Counted from the stretch's first letter, positions 38,463 to 47,437 are shown. The stretch: DNA of 64,000 bases from Bacteroidota bacterium (GCA_022567305.1 JADFHF010000007.1:46584-110583), one strand, 5' to 3'. The notes: generated by a model not told the origin, from the letters alone. Numbers and translations are program-made.

Positions 38463-38519
38463 GAACTCTTTAACGTTCAATTGGGTTCGGAAATGAGCTC
38501 TCTTGCGTATAAGCTGGAA

Positions 38520-39707
38520 CTATCCTAGCGCTTCAATGATTGCGTCTGTCATTTGCTGAGTTGTCGCCGCCCCGTGCTCAACGGAATTTGAACCGCCAGG
38601 AATGCGCATCATGTCATATGTTCGCACTCGGGCATCGCTAACAACCGTCGCGACGGCCTTTCTGACGAGCGTTGCCTTTTCTGACTCGCCCATGTGATCC
38701 AGCATCATGGCCGCGCTCAGAATCATGGCGATCGGGTTTACTATAGATGGATCAAGATCGACATATTTTGGGGCAGATCCGTGTGTTGGTTCAAAAACAG
38801 CCACTTCATCTCCGATATTGCCCGAGCATGCAAATCCGAGTCCGCCGACCAAACCGGCAAATGCATCTGAAACAATATCTCCAAATAAATTTCCCGAAAC
38901 GATGACACCGTAGTCTTCCGGGTTCTTGGTAAGCCACATCATTTGCGCGTCGATGTTCGTAGACCACAGCTGAATGTCAGAAAAATCCTCGTGGATCTTT
39001 CTGGCCTCCTCTTCCATCATGCCAGAAGTTTCCCGAAGCACATTGGGCTTCTCACACACCGTGACCGACTTGTATCCATATTTCCTGGCATAGTCGAAGG
39101 CGCTGAGCAGAATTCTTTGACACGCGTTTCGCGTGAAAAGTCGAATAGCCATCGCCAGATCTTCACTCGGAACTGAAGCGAAGGGTTGATATTTCGGGTG
39201 GGAAGCTAAGGCTCTCCTCACTTCGATCGACGGATTCGTCCATTGAATGCCGCAATACAGCCCCTCGGTATTTTGCCTGAAAACGACCACGTCTACAGGC
39301 GGTTCTTCAAAACCGCCTCCTGCTTTTTGGCGAACGAAATTGAGCAAATTTCCCTTGAAAGAACGGCACGGCCGGATGCAGACATCCAGATTAAATAGTT
39401 GTCGCATCGCCACAATCGGGCTGAAATAGACCAATCCTTTGTCCCGCAGCTCGGGACTTAGTTCCGCGACGGTCTCGTTTTTTGGCTTGGACGTGATCGC
39501 GCCAAAAAGTCCCAGTTTGTGTTCACGAAGTAGATCGATCGTACGCTCAGGGAGTGGATTTCCCTCACGCTTCCAAAATTCCCAACCGATATCAGCGTGG
39601 ATGTAATCTGCGTCATACCCAACCGCGTCGAGCACCTTGAGTGCCTCGGGTAAAACGATTTCTCCAATGCCGTCCCCAGGCATGGTTACCACGGTGGGCC
39701 TTATCAT
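38520..39707 (-). CDS. Isocitrate/isopropylmalate-type beta-decarboxylating dehydrogenase
   Basis: A 395-residue enzyme of the family that oxidises and decarboxylates (2R,3S)-3-substituted malates such as isocitrate, isopropylmalate or homoisocitrate. Motifs include MPGDGIGEIVLPE at the N-terminus, RQNTEGLYCGI with substrate-binding Arg, VTVCEKPNVLR with the catalytic Lys, and GNLFGDIVSDAFAGLVGGLG with metal-binding Asp residues. The cofactor loop EPTHGSAPKYV carries the Lys-Tyr pair that favours NADP in E. coli Icd. True isocitrate dehydrogenase is possible, but the position next to a homoaconitase-like gene points to a dedicated pathway enzyme. Confidence 0.88.
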   Translation of the reverse strand: MIRPTVVTMPGDGIGEIVLPEALKVLDAVGYDADYIHADIGWEFWKREGNPLPERTIDLLREHKLGLFGAITSKPKNETVAELSPELRDKGLVYFSPIVAMRQLFNLDVCIRPCRSFKGNLLNFVRQKAGGGFEEPPVDVVVFRQNTEGLYCGIQWTNPSIEVRRALASHPKYQPFASVPSEDLAMAIRLFTRNACQRILLSAFDYARKYGYKSVTVCEKPNVLRETSGMMEEEARKIHEDFSDIQLWSTNIDAQMMWLTKNPEDYGVIVSGNLFGDIVSDAFAGLVGGLGFACSGNIGDEVAVFEPTHGSAPKYVDLDPSIVNPIAMILSAAMMLDHMGESEKATLVRKAVATVVSDARVRTYDMMRIPGGSNSVEHGAATTQQMTDAIIEALG

Positions 39708-39757
39708 ATGGTTACTCGATCGGAATATTCCGGAATCTTAAATAAGGAATAAGTGGA

Positions 39758-41788
39758 TTATGAGATCCCCAACCGATTCTTGACAACGTTTTCGATACCG
39801 CCTGCGACGACGAGTGATTGGGGAACGGATCCAAGGGGGCGGAATCGATATACCTCATTCCGATACGTAATCGATGAGACCTCAAAGTCGACCTCCAACT
39901 GATCACCGGGAATAACAGTCAATATGGACGCTGTAATCTCGTCAGAAAACTCACGTCTGAGTGCATTCACGAATTCAGGACATTCGATACAAACAAAGCC
40001 GTTGTTGTAAGCGTTGCGCAAGTAAGTTTGGGAAAAACTGCCGGCAATAACGAGGGAAAATCCCTTGAATTTCAGTGCAGTCGCTGCCTGTTCACGACTC
40101 GATCCTGTTCCAAAATTAAATCCTCCGACAAGGATATCGCCTTCCTTCGTAAGACCAGCAAACTCGGGGTCGTAGTTTTCCATGACAACCGCCGCCATTT
40201 CGTCAGGAGTCATTCCTTCCCGGTAGGTATAATCCTTTCCGTAAATCCCGTCTGTATTCTGGTTGTCTGGCGGAGTAAAAACGAGTCTTCCGCTGATTGA
40301 TCGGGGAAATCCGTCCAGGATGTTTACCCGCTCAGTCGTGACCTCTCTTTCATACTCTTCGAATCGATAATCCGGAGTTGTACTGTCCGCTACTCCCGGT
40401 CCGCAGATGAATCCTGCAATAGCCGACGCAGCCACCACCTGCGGGCTCGCAAGGTATGCTTGAGCATCTCTTGATCCCATGCGTCCCTTGAAGTTACGAT
40501 TCGTCGCTGAAATACCTACTTCACCCGCTTCCAGTAGTCCTGTTCCCAATCCAATACAAGGCCCACATCCGGACGGAAGGGGCCGAGCTCCGGCTTCCAG
40601 AAGCACTCCCCACGCGCCCGACTCCTCAGCCTCGGTCTGTATTTCCTTACTGGCCGCGGCAACATAAAATTCAACGTGTTCGGCAACTTTCTCTCCTCGT
40701 AGAACATCGGCGGCCGCTTCCAGGTCGCCCAGCCGGCTATTCACACACGAAACCAAATAGGCTTTCTGAATCTGGACGCGCTCATTCTCAATATCCTTCA
40801 GTGAACGCATGACTTGCACAGAGTCCGGCCCCGATACATGAGGGCTGACCATGTCAAGGTCCATTTCAATTCGGGCCGCGTACGAAGCATCGGAATCGGG
40901 TTGTGGAGGATTGTCGGACCAGTCTTCCAGATCTGATTCGGTGAAGCGTTCAATTCCCTTCAGATCCAGTATGCGTTTGCGACGGCGCAAGTATTCGATC
41001 GTCCGACCATCAACCAGAAACCATCCGGCCAAGGCACCCCACTCGGTCGTCATATTTGAAATGGTCATCCTTTCGTCAACCGACAAGGATTCAACTCCCG
41101 GTCCCGTAAATTCAACAATGCTATTCAGGACCTCACCTTGATTGTACAACCCACAGAGCGTGACAATCACGTCTTTTCCCGTTACGCCCGGTCGAAGACG
41201 ACCCGTGAGCACAACTTGAATGGTGCGAGGAATCTGCCACCAAAATTCGCCCGTGGCCCAGATTGCAGCCGCATCTGTTCGAACCACCGGAGTCCCGAGA
41301 GCACCGAGCGCTCCATACATATTGGAATGAGAATCCGATCCAACGACCAGAGATCCCGGAAGGACATACCCATGTGAGACCATCACCTGGTGACTGATTC
41401 CCGTACCCGGCGGATAGAAATCGACGCCCATGCTCTTTGCGAAAGCCTCAATGGATCGGTATTTCTCAAGATTGGATTCCGACATGTTTTGCACATCGTG
41501 ATCCATTGGAAAAACGGGTTGTTCGCTATCGAACATCTCCGAGGCACCGATCGCTTGAAACTTCGTCATGACGGCGGCCGTGTTGTCATGCGTCATGACA
41601 TGACGCGGCCGAAGCGATACCACATCACCCGCCTGGAATGGTCGGTCTGGTCCTTCCACCTTGTGGGCCTGGGCGATCTTTTCTGCTATAGTCTGTCCGA
41701 TGAGAAGCCCCCCTTCAGGATATGTCTGCTTTACAGAGTGCCATAATGTCTGATACGGATTCGGCGTCCTCCAGATGCCAAACGGCAT
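39758..41788 (-). CDS. Aconitase-family hydratase, homoaconitase-like
   Basis: A 676-residue aconitase-superfamily enzyme with both swivelling domains on one chain. The [4Fe-4S] cysteines are intact in SCVNSRLGDL and CGPCIGLG. The stretch DSHSNMYGALGALGTPVVRT, continuing into TDAAAIWATGEFWWQIP and MTTEWGALAGWFLVD, is far closer to what I know of fungal homoaconitase (Lys4) than to standard bacterial AcnA, AcnB or LeuC. It should hydrate and isomerise citrate-, homocitrate- or related substrates. The last usable start codon is ATG 41788, inside the upstream PrpD-like gene, so the genes overlap by 74 bases in different frames. Confidence 0.87.
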   Translation of the reverse strand: MPFGIWRTPNPYQTLWHSVKQTYPEGGLLIGQTIAEKIAQAHKVEGPDRPFQAGDVVSLRPRHVMTHDNTAAVMTKFQAIGASEMFDSEQPVFPMDHDVQNMSESNLEKYRSIEAFAKSMGVDFYPPGTGISHQVMVSHGYVLPGSLVVGSDSHSNMYGALGALGTPVVRTDAAAIWATGEFWWQIPRTIQVVLTGRLRPGVTGKDVIVTLCGLYNQGEVLNSIVEFTGPGVESLSVDERMTISNMTTEWGALAGWFLVDGRTIEYLRRRKRILDLKGIERFTESDLEDWSDNPPQPDSDASYAARIEMDLDMVSPHVSGPDSVQVMRSLKDIENERVQIQKAYLVSCVNSRLGDLEAAADVLRGEKVAEHVEFYVAAASKEIQTEAEESGAWGVLLEAGARPLPSGCGPCIGLGTGLLEAGEVGISATNRNFKGRMGSRDAQAYLASPQVVAASAIAGFICGPGVADSTTPDYRFEEYEREVTTERVNILDGFPRSISGRLVFTPPDNQNTDGIYGKDYTYREGMTPDEMAAVVMENYDPEFAGLTKEGDILVGGFNFGTGSSREQAATALKFKGFSLVIAGSFSQTYLRNAYNNGFVCIECPEFVNALRREFSDEITASILTVIPGDQLEVDFEVSSITYRNEVYRFRPLGSVPQSLVVAGGIENVVKNRLGIS

Positions 41789-43094
41789 CCTTGAGCCGAC
41801 TTCTTGCATCACTCGACATGACAGGCTCGGCCAGGGTATCAAACTTCTCCTCGATTTCAGCATCCGTAAGAGGATTTCGGGGATCTCCTTTCGGATAGTC
41901 CAGCTGCTTCGTGTACTCCTGGCCGTCGGTGGTCGTGATCGTGACGATGACTCGTTGCAGCTCTGGAAATACCGCTTCTATTTCCGGATCTGCTACTACT
42001 TCAACCTTATTCAATTGCGATCGGATATCCTCGCTCATGATTCGATCTTGCTTGAACTGAAGCGGCGTCACCTGCCGGTCGACCAAAGCGGCCGCAATAA
42101 CGTACGGAAGACTGTGGTCGGCGCTCTCCTTTGAACGAGGATCATACTTGGACGGGTCCGCAAGGATATCAGCCGCGCGAGCGAGCGAGCGAATTCGAAT
42201 TTTTTCCACGTTGTCCGGCGACAAATCCTGCTCAGTAACAATGTCGATCACTGCAGAAATCGGTGTGTGGGTCAGGGCTTCGGCCGGGTAGGCTTTCATT
42301 CCGCAGCGCTCGATTCGCCACGATTCTCCAAGCCCATCCACGAGCAGGTCCAAATCCCAGTCCGGACCCAGGCAGTGCATCAATCCTTCTTTCCCATCGA
42401 GCACATGCTCCGGACCGGTGTATCCTTCGGCCGCGAGCAGGGCGGCAAACACACCGCTCTGGGTAGCCATAGGATCAACCGTGTTCTTCATCATGGTTAG
42501 CTTACCAGCCGTCACCGCTCCCAGAGTCGCATGACGCGAGGCAGAAATTCCGATCGCGTGCTGTATTTGCTCCCAGGAAAGACCGATTGCTTGCCCCATT
42601 ACAATGGGTGCCACGAATGCCGTAAGAGTCGCATGATGCCATCCGCGCTCTCGAATACCGGGTTTTGCAAACTCACACATACGCATTTCAAACTCGTGGC
42701 CGAGAACAATTCCGGTAATGAGTTCCTTTCCGCTAAGTCCAGAACGTTCACATCCGGCCATGGCCGCAGGAATAATGTCCGACGGATGCGAGGGGTCGGC
42801 CTGCCAGTAAATATCATTGTAATCCATGACCCGTATCATGAGCGCATTGGCCAGTGAAGCCGTCACCGCATCGGTTTGGTGGCCCGTTCCAATGACCGTG
42901 CATGGGCCCGAGCCGCCTATTTCACCGAGGACTTTTAGAGCAATATGGACGTCTTCCTGGACGTAGCCTCCAAGGGCACATCCGAGCGAGTCCAAAAGGT
43001 ATCGTCGCGCTTGATGAATGGCGCTCTCGCTGAGATCGTCATACGTCAAGGTCGTGGCCCATTGAGCCATCTTCGCAGTGATCGTATCGGGCAT
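41715..43094 (-). CDS. MmgE/PrpD-family protein
   Basis: A 459-residue member of the MmgE/PrpD family, whose known enzymes are 2-methylcitrate dehydratase, cis-aconitate decarboxylase and related dehydratases or epimerases of branched polycarboxylates. The N-terminal helical domain has RRYLLDSLGCALGG, MIRVMDYNDIYW, HPSDIIPAAMA and the catalytic-loop GLSGKELI. The C-terminal lid domain starts near GMKAYPAEALTHTPI. No iron-sulfur motif is expected. The gene follows the HD-domain gene by 39 bases and overlaps the aconitase-like gene, so the three genes probably share one transcript. Confidence 0.9.
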   Translation of the reverse strand: MPDTITAKMAQWATTLTYDDLSESAIHQARRYLLDSLGCALGGYVQEDVHIALKVLGEIGGSGPCTVIGTGHQTDAVTASLANALMIRVMDYNDIYWQADPSHPSDIIPAAMAGCERSGLSGKELITGIVLGHEFEMRMCEFAKPGIRERGWHHATLTAFVAPIVMGQAIGLSWEQIQHAIGISASRHATLGAVTAGKLTMMKNTVDPMATQSGVFAALLAAEGYTGPEHVLDGKEGLMHCLGPDWDLDLLVDGLGESWRIERCGMKAYPAEALTHTPISAVIDIVTEQDLSPDNVEKIRIRSLARAADILADPSKYDPRSKESADHSLPYVIAAALVDRQVTPLQFKQDRIMSEDIRSQLNKVEVVADPEIEAVFPELQRVIVTITTTDGQEYTKQLDYPKGDPRNPLTDAEIEEKFDTLAEPVMSSDARSRLKDAVWHLEDAESVSDIMALCKADIS

Positions 43095-43133
43095 AGGGAA
43101 GTGAGGGGGTAAGCGTGAACTACAAATCTTGCT

Positions 43134-43676
43134 TTAGCCCGCAAGATTCTTGAATGGCAGATAACTCATGAAATCGGCATGATGAACGATGGTCGCCTCG
43201 GTGGATCGTTTCACCAGGTCACCTTCGGCCGCATGCGCTGCAATAATATGACAAACGGCGTCCGGTACCCCGCACTCCATCGCTACGGCTACACCCGTAA
43301 ATGGATGGCGAAGAGCTTTGCCGCGCTCGCTCTGACGTGCTTCGCCGTCCACGATTTCGTATTCCAGGGGTTTGCCGACATCCGCGAGTATGGCACCTGC
43401 TATAACCGTGTCCAGATCTATCGGCAAGCTTTTTCCGAAGAACTCATCCATCGCTTCCGCCGATTTTCTGGCAATGTGCACAACACATCGTTTGTGCTCC
43501 ATAAACGTAGCTGGGCAGTTCGGAATCAAGAGCGTGAAAGGGATTTCGTTCAAATCTTCCGGTTTGAGAGGACTTCGTTCCATGACGGTGACCCAGGTCC
43601 GGGTCGTGCTCTCTCTTAGACCTGAATCCTGAATCCACTTCAGTTCTGGCCACAACCGCTCCACGGCTTCACGCAT
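43134..43676 (-). CDS. HD-domain protein
   Basis: A 180-residue protein with an HD metal-dependent phosphohydrolase fold. The metal residues appear as FMEHKRCVVHIA, ILADVGKPLEYE, IIAAHAAEG and VHHADFMS. The usual adjacent His-Asp pair is split to AD (Ala-Asp) in the second motif, so the first metal ligand may differ. The substrate cannot be inferred. It is the first gene of the leftward run leading to PrpD, homoaconitase-like, dehydrogenase and citrate lyase genes, so a role in that pathway or its regulation is suggested by context only. Confidence 0.72.
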   Translation of the reverse strand: MREAVERLWPELKWIQDSGLRESTTRTWVTVMERSPLKPEDLNEIPFTLLIPNCPATFMEHKRCVVHIARKSAEAMDEFFGKSLPIDLDTVIAGAILADVGKPLEYEIVDGEARQSERGKALRHPFTGVAVAMECGVPDAVCHIIAAHAAEGDLVKRSTEATIVHHADFMSYLPFKNLAG

Positions 43677-43873
43677 AAGACTGACCTTTCGTTCGATAAA
43701 AGAGGGTAAGAAGAGCTGGCGCGTGCTACTGCATTCTGTCGAAAATAATGGACTTTACTGGCCAATGGTCAGCGCGAAGATTACGCTGCCATCCAATGCA
43801 TGTCAACATGAACTCGAGTGGAGATCAGCTATATAAATTGAAGATCAACGACGAATGATTTGATCTGTCCCGG

Positions 43874-44215
43874 CTACTTTGGGGGCAGAGACCGGATATA
43901 ATTCTCACACAGGTCCGTCCATGACTTCAGATCCTCGTCTTCTGATATTCCTTCGGGGGCCACATAGACAAACCCTTTCATCGACCGCCCCGTGAAATCC
44001 ATCTCGCGGGCGTGAGGCCTGGTCATGGCTGCGTCGTACTGATCTGGGCCCACACGAGCCATCAGCATCGTGTCATTGATTCCCACGCACATGTGACCGG
44101 AAAGCATGAAAGCAATTCCGCCAAACATTTTTTTCTCTTCGATCTCCGGACGCCCCGAGAATACTTGTCGAAGTCGCTCAGCCAATCCTTCGTCACAAGC
44201 CATACTGAATCCCAT
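43874..44215 (-). CDS. TfoX N-terminal-domain protein
   Basis: A 113-residue protein made of the TfoX/Sxy N-terminal domain, recognisable by EKKMFGGIAFMLSGHMCVGI and a MKGFVYVAPEG strand. In proteobacteria TfoX helps to activate competence genes with CRP, but stand-alone domains of this kind are widespread and uncharacterised. A second in-frame start at ATG 44203 is possible. The outer-membrane protein gene lies 18 bases upstream in the same direction. Confidence 0.85.
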   Translation of the reverse strand: MGFSMACDEGLAERLRQVFSGRPEIEEKKMFGGIAFMLSGHMCVGINDTMLMARVGPDQYDAAMTRPHAREMDFTGRSMKGFVYVAPEGISEDEDLKSWTDLCENYIRSLPPK

Positions 44216-44233
44216 TTTTAGGCATTCATTCGA

Positions 44234-44881
44234 TCAGATACCAAACTGATAGCCAATTCTGATTAAGGGTAACACGGCGAGTTCAAGTTCATCTCGGATC
44301 TCGTCCAGTTCTTCATCCAGATCAGCTCGAAACTGAGGATCATTGGCAAGAATGCCGGTAGCCCGTATATCAATTTCTGGTACATCGACGAAGGCAACAC
44401 CTAAGCCAAAGTTGAATCCAGATCCTCTCCATCCCAGCATAAGCGCTGGCCACGATCCCTCCAGCGTGAATTCAGCGATCAGCGTTCCAACGTCCGATGC
44501 AGGATAGTCCATATTTCCTATTTCTACTGTGCCCGTATTTTGAACAGCCTCCACGTCTAGAAGATACTTTCCAATGACAAGGCCGACTCCGAGTGAAAAG
44601 TTGCCCTTGAATGGATGAAAATGAACGCCAATAATTCCGCCGAAGATGTCTGGCGAGGCTGTGTAATCCACATCTTCATCGTTAAACGAAATCTCGTTGA
44701 TTGGTAAAAATCCTAACTCTGCAGACAAACTGATGGTTGCAGTTAGACCATAGGAAACGCCTGCCCCTACACCGAATCCGTTAAGTTCGGGGCCGAGAGA
44801 CCATTCCGATGTCTGAGCCAGAACCGTTGTTGAAGACAGGACCGCCAAAAAAAGCGTCGAGTAAATGGATCTGGTATTCAT
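44234..44881 (-). CDS. Probable outer-membrane beta-barrel protein
   Basis: The protein has a signal peptide ending VLAQ (about residue 22 from the chosen start). Repeated glycine- and aromatic-rich beta-strands follow (GVGAGVSYGLTATISLSAEL, LGVGLVIGKYLL, FNFGLGVAFVDV), and the protein ends in the strand PLIRIGYQFGI. This pattern fits a small eight-stranded outer-membrane barrel. A charged helix-like insertion (DLDEELDEIRDELE) lies before the last strand. Start at ATG 44881 gives a normal signal. ATG 44911 would add ten residues. Function unknown. Confidence 0.7.
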   Translation of the reverse strand: MNTRSIYSTLFLAVLSSTTVLAQTSEWSLGPELNGFGVGAGVSYGLTATISLSAELGFLPINEISFNDEDVDYTASPDIFGGIIGVHFHPFKGNFSLGVGLVIGKYLLDVEAVQNTGTVEIGNMDYPASDVGTLIAEFTLEGSWPALMLGWRGSGFNFGLGVAFVDVPEIDIRATGILANDPQFRADLDEELDEIRDELELAVLPLIRIGYQFGI

Positions 44882-45029
44882 GGGAATCGATAATTGATGA
44901 TTGATAACCAATCGAGATGAGCGATTGAGAGATGAACTCTCTGAGACGCAATCTGGGGTCTGAATGCCTAATGATGAAATTACTTACCTACGTGGAGATC
45001 GGCCATTTCCAGTAGGAATTCAAGACCAT

Positions 45030-46424
45030 TCAGGTGGTCCGACGCCCCTCCAGGCTCCGAATCGCCTTTCGTGCAGCGACTAAAAGAGGATCAAGGCGAG
45101 GGGAAAACGGTGGCGCATAGATTAAATCCTGCTCGTAGAGATCAGACACGGTGGCTCCTTTTCGTATCAGCGGGATCAGTGTGTTAGCTCTAAGAACGGT
45201 CCCTGGGCCGCCAACTAATTGTGCGCCTAGAATCCGACCTCTGAACGTTTCAAATACAAGCGTGACGTGTATGAAACGAGACTCCGGCACGAGGGCACCC
45301 TTCGTTCGGTGCCGAATAGTTACGGTAGCGGCGGAAAATCCGGACTCCTGAGCAACAGACTTGGTGAGGCCCAAATACGCCACTTCGCCATCGAACACCT
45401 TAACCCCTTGAGCAGCGACGACTCCCTCAAATCGGGCAGGTTTATGGGCGCCCCGTCGCGCCGCATTTCTGCCTGCCACTCGACCCGTTTTGAAAGCGGT
45501 GAGTGAGAGAGGCGAGATTACCGATCGACCGTCTATCACTCGCTCGACCTCCACACAATCTCCGCAAGCCCAGACATTCGCAAGATTCGTCCGCATTCGA
45601 TCATTCACACGAAAGGCGCCTGTGTCCCCAATTTTAACTCCGGCTTCGACACCCAGCTCCACGTTGGGAATGATTCCCATCGCCAGAATCACCAATTGAC
45701 ATCCGACCATCTCACCTGAAACAGTCCTCACGGCATTGACCCGAGAATCGCTCGAGGCCTCAAGCCTAGCCATTCGCTCATCTCGCACCGTGACACCGCC
45801 CTTTTCAAGCAATTCGGCCACCAATAGGGCCATATCGTTCTCAAGATGGACGTGAAGCGGACCCGGAGTCGGCTGTAACATCGTTACCCTTATGCCCCTG
45901 TGTGTCAGAGACTCGGCTACCTCAATTCCGACAAACCCTCCTCCGACTACAACGGCATGTTGAATAACGGTGTCGGAGATATACGTCTCAAGGGAGATGG
46001 CATCCTGAAGGTCTCGAACTGTGAACACGTTCTCTGCATTGACACCCGGAAGATCTGGAGAAACCGCTCTGGCACCGGTAGCGAGAATAAATTTGTCGAA
46101 TTTGGCTTTCCTTGTTTCCCCGTCGACACTCGACGTAAACTCTAACATTCCTGATTGCGCATCCAGTCGATCGACTCGGGTAAGGGCTTGAACGCTCACA
46201 CCTCTCTCCTCTTCAAATCTCTCGGGTGTAAATGCGATCAACTGGTTCGGATCTTTTACCGTTCCTGCCAAAAACAGCGGAATCTCACATGCGCCGTATG
46301 AAATTTCCGCATACTGCTCAAACAGCACAATCTGAGCGTCAGGGTCAAGGCGTCGCGCCTCGGCCGCGGCGGCGGTACCCGATGCCACCCCTCCAATGAC
46401 TGCAATGCGCTGTCTACCCATCAT
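45030..46424 (-). CDS. FAD-dependent oxidoreductase, CoA-disulfide reductase/NADH oxidase-like
   Basis: A 464-residue two-dinucleotide-binding flavoprotein. The FAD loop is IGGVASGTAAAAE and the NAD loop is VVGGGFVGIEVAE. The sequence AEISYGACEIPLFLAG places a cysteine at residue 46, equivalent to the single active Cys of CoA-disulfide reductase and NADH oxidase (family motif SCGLPY). A C-terminal dimerisation domain is present but no rhodanese domain. The reaction is probably NAD(P)H-dependent reduction of CoA disulfide, persulfide, oxygen or a similar acceptor. The start overlaps the end of the CDF transporter gene by 11 bases, so both belong to one operon. Confidence 0.85.
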   Translation of the reverse strand: MMGRQRIAVIGGVASGTAAAAEARRLDPDAQIVLFEQYAEISYGACEIPLFLAGTVKDPNQLIAFTPERFEEERGVSVQALTRVDRLDAQSGMLEFTSSVDGETRKAKFDKFILATGARAVSPDLPGVNAENVFTVRDLQDAISLETYISDTVIQHAVVVGGGFVGIEVAESLTHRGIRVTMLQPTPGPLHVHLENDMALLVAELLEKGGVTVRDERMARLEASSDSRVNAVRTVSGEMVGCQLVILAMGIIPNVELGVEAGVKIGDTGAFRVNDRMRTNLANVWACGDCVEVERVIDGRSVISPLSLTAFKTGRVAGRNAARRGAHKPARFEGVVAAQGVKVFDGEVAYLGLTKSVAQESGFSAATVTIRHRTKGALVPESRFIHVTLVFETFRGRILGAQLVGGPGTVLRANTLIPLIRKGATVSDLYEQDLIYAPPFSPRLDPLLVAARKAIRSLEGRRTT

Positions 46425-47370
46425 TCTTCTCGTCGGCTAGGGCGTTCCCCGGCTCATTAGTTCGACCCTCGTGTGCATCCGCGTGTTTCTCGGGCTCCAG
46501 ATGGGCCGTCACAACCACATCGTCCTTCGCAAATAATTGGTGCACAGCGTCTTCCACGAGATGTGATCGAGCGTGGGCCTCCTGCACGCTCAGGGCCTCT
46601 GGAAAAAGCAGGTGATACTCAACCCATTTCTGATTATCCACCCGGCGGTGCCTGAGCTGGTGGTATCCTGCGATGGTACCCCCCTTTACTGCCCTTTCAA
46701 GGATTTCCATCAACGTCCTCGTGTCTTCTGGATCGGCATACTCCAAGAGTCCAAATACGGATCGTCTGATGAGACGGAGGGCTGTCCAGAGAATATTAAG
46801 CGCTACCAGAATCGCAACGATCGAATCCAACCATAACAGATCCGTAAGCCATACGACAAACAATCCAACGACTACGCCAAAACTGGTCCACATATCCGTC
46901 AGAACATGCTGGCCATTTGAAATGAGTACGATACTGTTTTGGCTCTTTCCGATTCGAATCAGCGTCACTCCCAGGATCAGGTTCACCATGGCGAGACCAA
47001 ACGTGATGAAAAGACCGATGCTAATCTGTTGGAGCTTGGGTCCTTCGATCAAGGCCATTACGGCCGTATAGATGATCGACACCGCGGCGACCATGATCAG
47101 CCCGCCCTCGAATCCGGACGAGAAGTACGCAATCTTTCCGTGACCGTAGGGATGAGATGGATCGGCCGGGCGGATCGAATACCACAAACTGAACGTCGCA
47201 AATCCTGTCGCCATGAGATGCACAACCGATTCCATAGCATCTGAAAAAATGGCCGCACTCCCCGTAATGAAAAACGCGGTCATCTTCCCGCCCAACATGA
47301 GGAAGGAGACCATCAGGCTCGCCGCCATGGCGGGCCCTCGTAAGTCACGATGCGAATGATGCTGATGCAT
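46414..47370 (-). CDS. Cation diffusion facilitator (CDF) metal transporter
   Basis: A 318-residue CDF protein with six membrane helices and a cytoplasmic C-terminal domain. The signature FSDAMESVVHLMATG in helix 2, HPYGHGK after helix 3, and a histidine-rich N-terminus (MHQHHSH) identify a zinc, iron or manganese efflux carrier. Helix 2 has the DxxxS/H pattern and helix 5 DMWTSFGVV has the second Asp. Metal choice cannot be settled by eye. An 18-bp palindrome with repeats lies about 40 bases upstream of the start and may be its operator. The downstream flavoprotein overlaps it. Confidence 0.9.
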   Translation of the reverse strand: MHQHHSHRDLRGPAMAASLMVSFLMLGGKMTAFFITGSAAIFSDAMESVVHLMATGFATFSLWYSIRPADPSHPYGHGKIAYFSSGFEGGLIMVAAVSIIYTAVMALIEGPKLQQISIGLFITFGLAMVNLILGVTLIRIGKSQNSIVLISNGQHVLTDMWTSFGVVVGLFVVWLTDLLWLDSIVAILVALNILWTALRLIRRSVFGLLEYADPEDTRTLMEILERAVKGGTIAGYHQLRHRRVDNQKWVEYHLLFPEALSVQEAHARSHLVEDAVHQLFAKDDVVVTAHLEPEKHADAHEGRTNEPGNALADEKNDG

Positions 47371-47404
47371 TCAGTGGGTCTTTCTGAGTGACTTGTCTAA
47401 GCAG

Positions 47405-47437
47405 CGTTTCTAAGAAACGTTTCTTAGCTACGTTTCT
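47405..47437. promoter_or_regulatory. 18-bp perfect palindrome with three CGTTTCT repeats
   Basis: A perfect palindrome, CTAAGAAACGTTTCTTAG, occupies 47410-47427. The heptamer CGTTTCT occurs at 47405, 47418 and 47431, exactly 13 bases apart. The site is 35-57 bases before the CDF transporter start and also upstream of the rightward methylmalonyl-CoA epimerase gene. This geometry resembles a dimer- or multimer-binding operator. The regulator is unknown. Confidence 0.6.
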
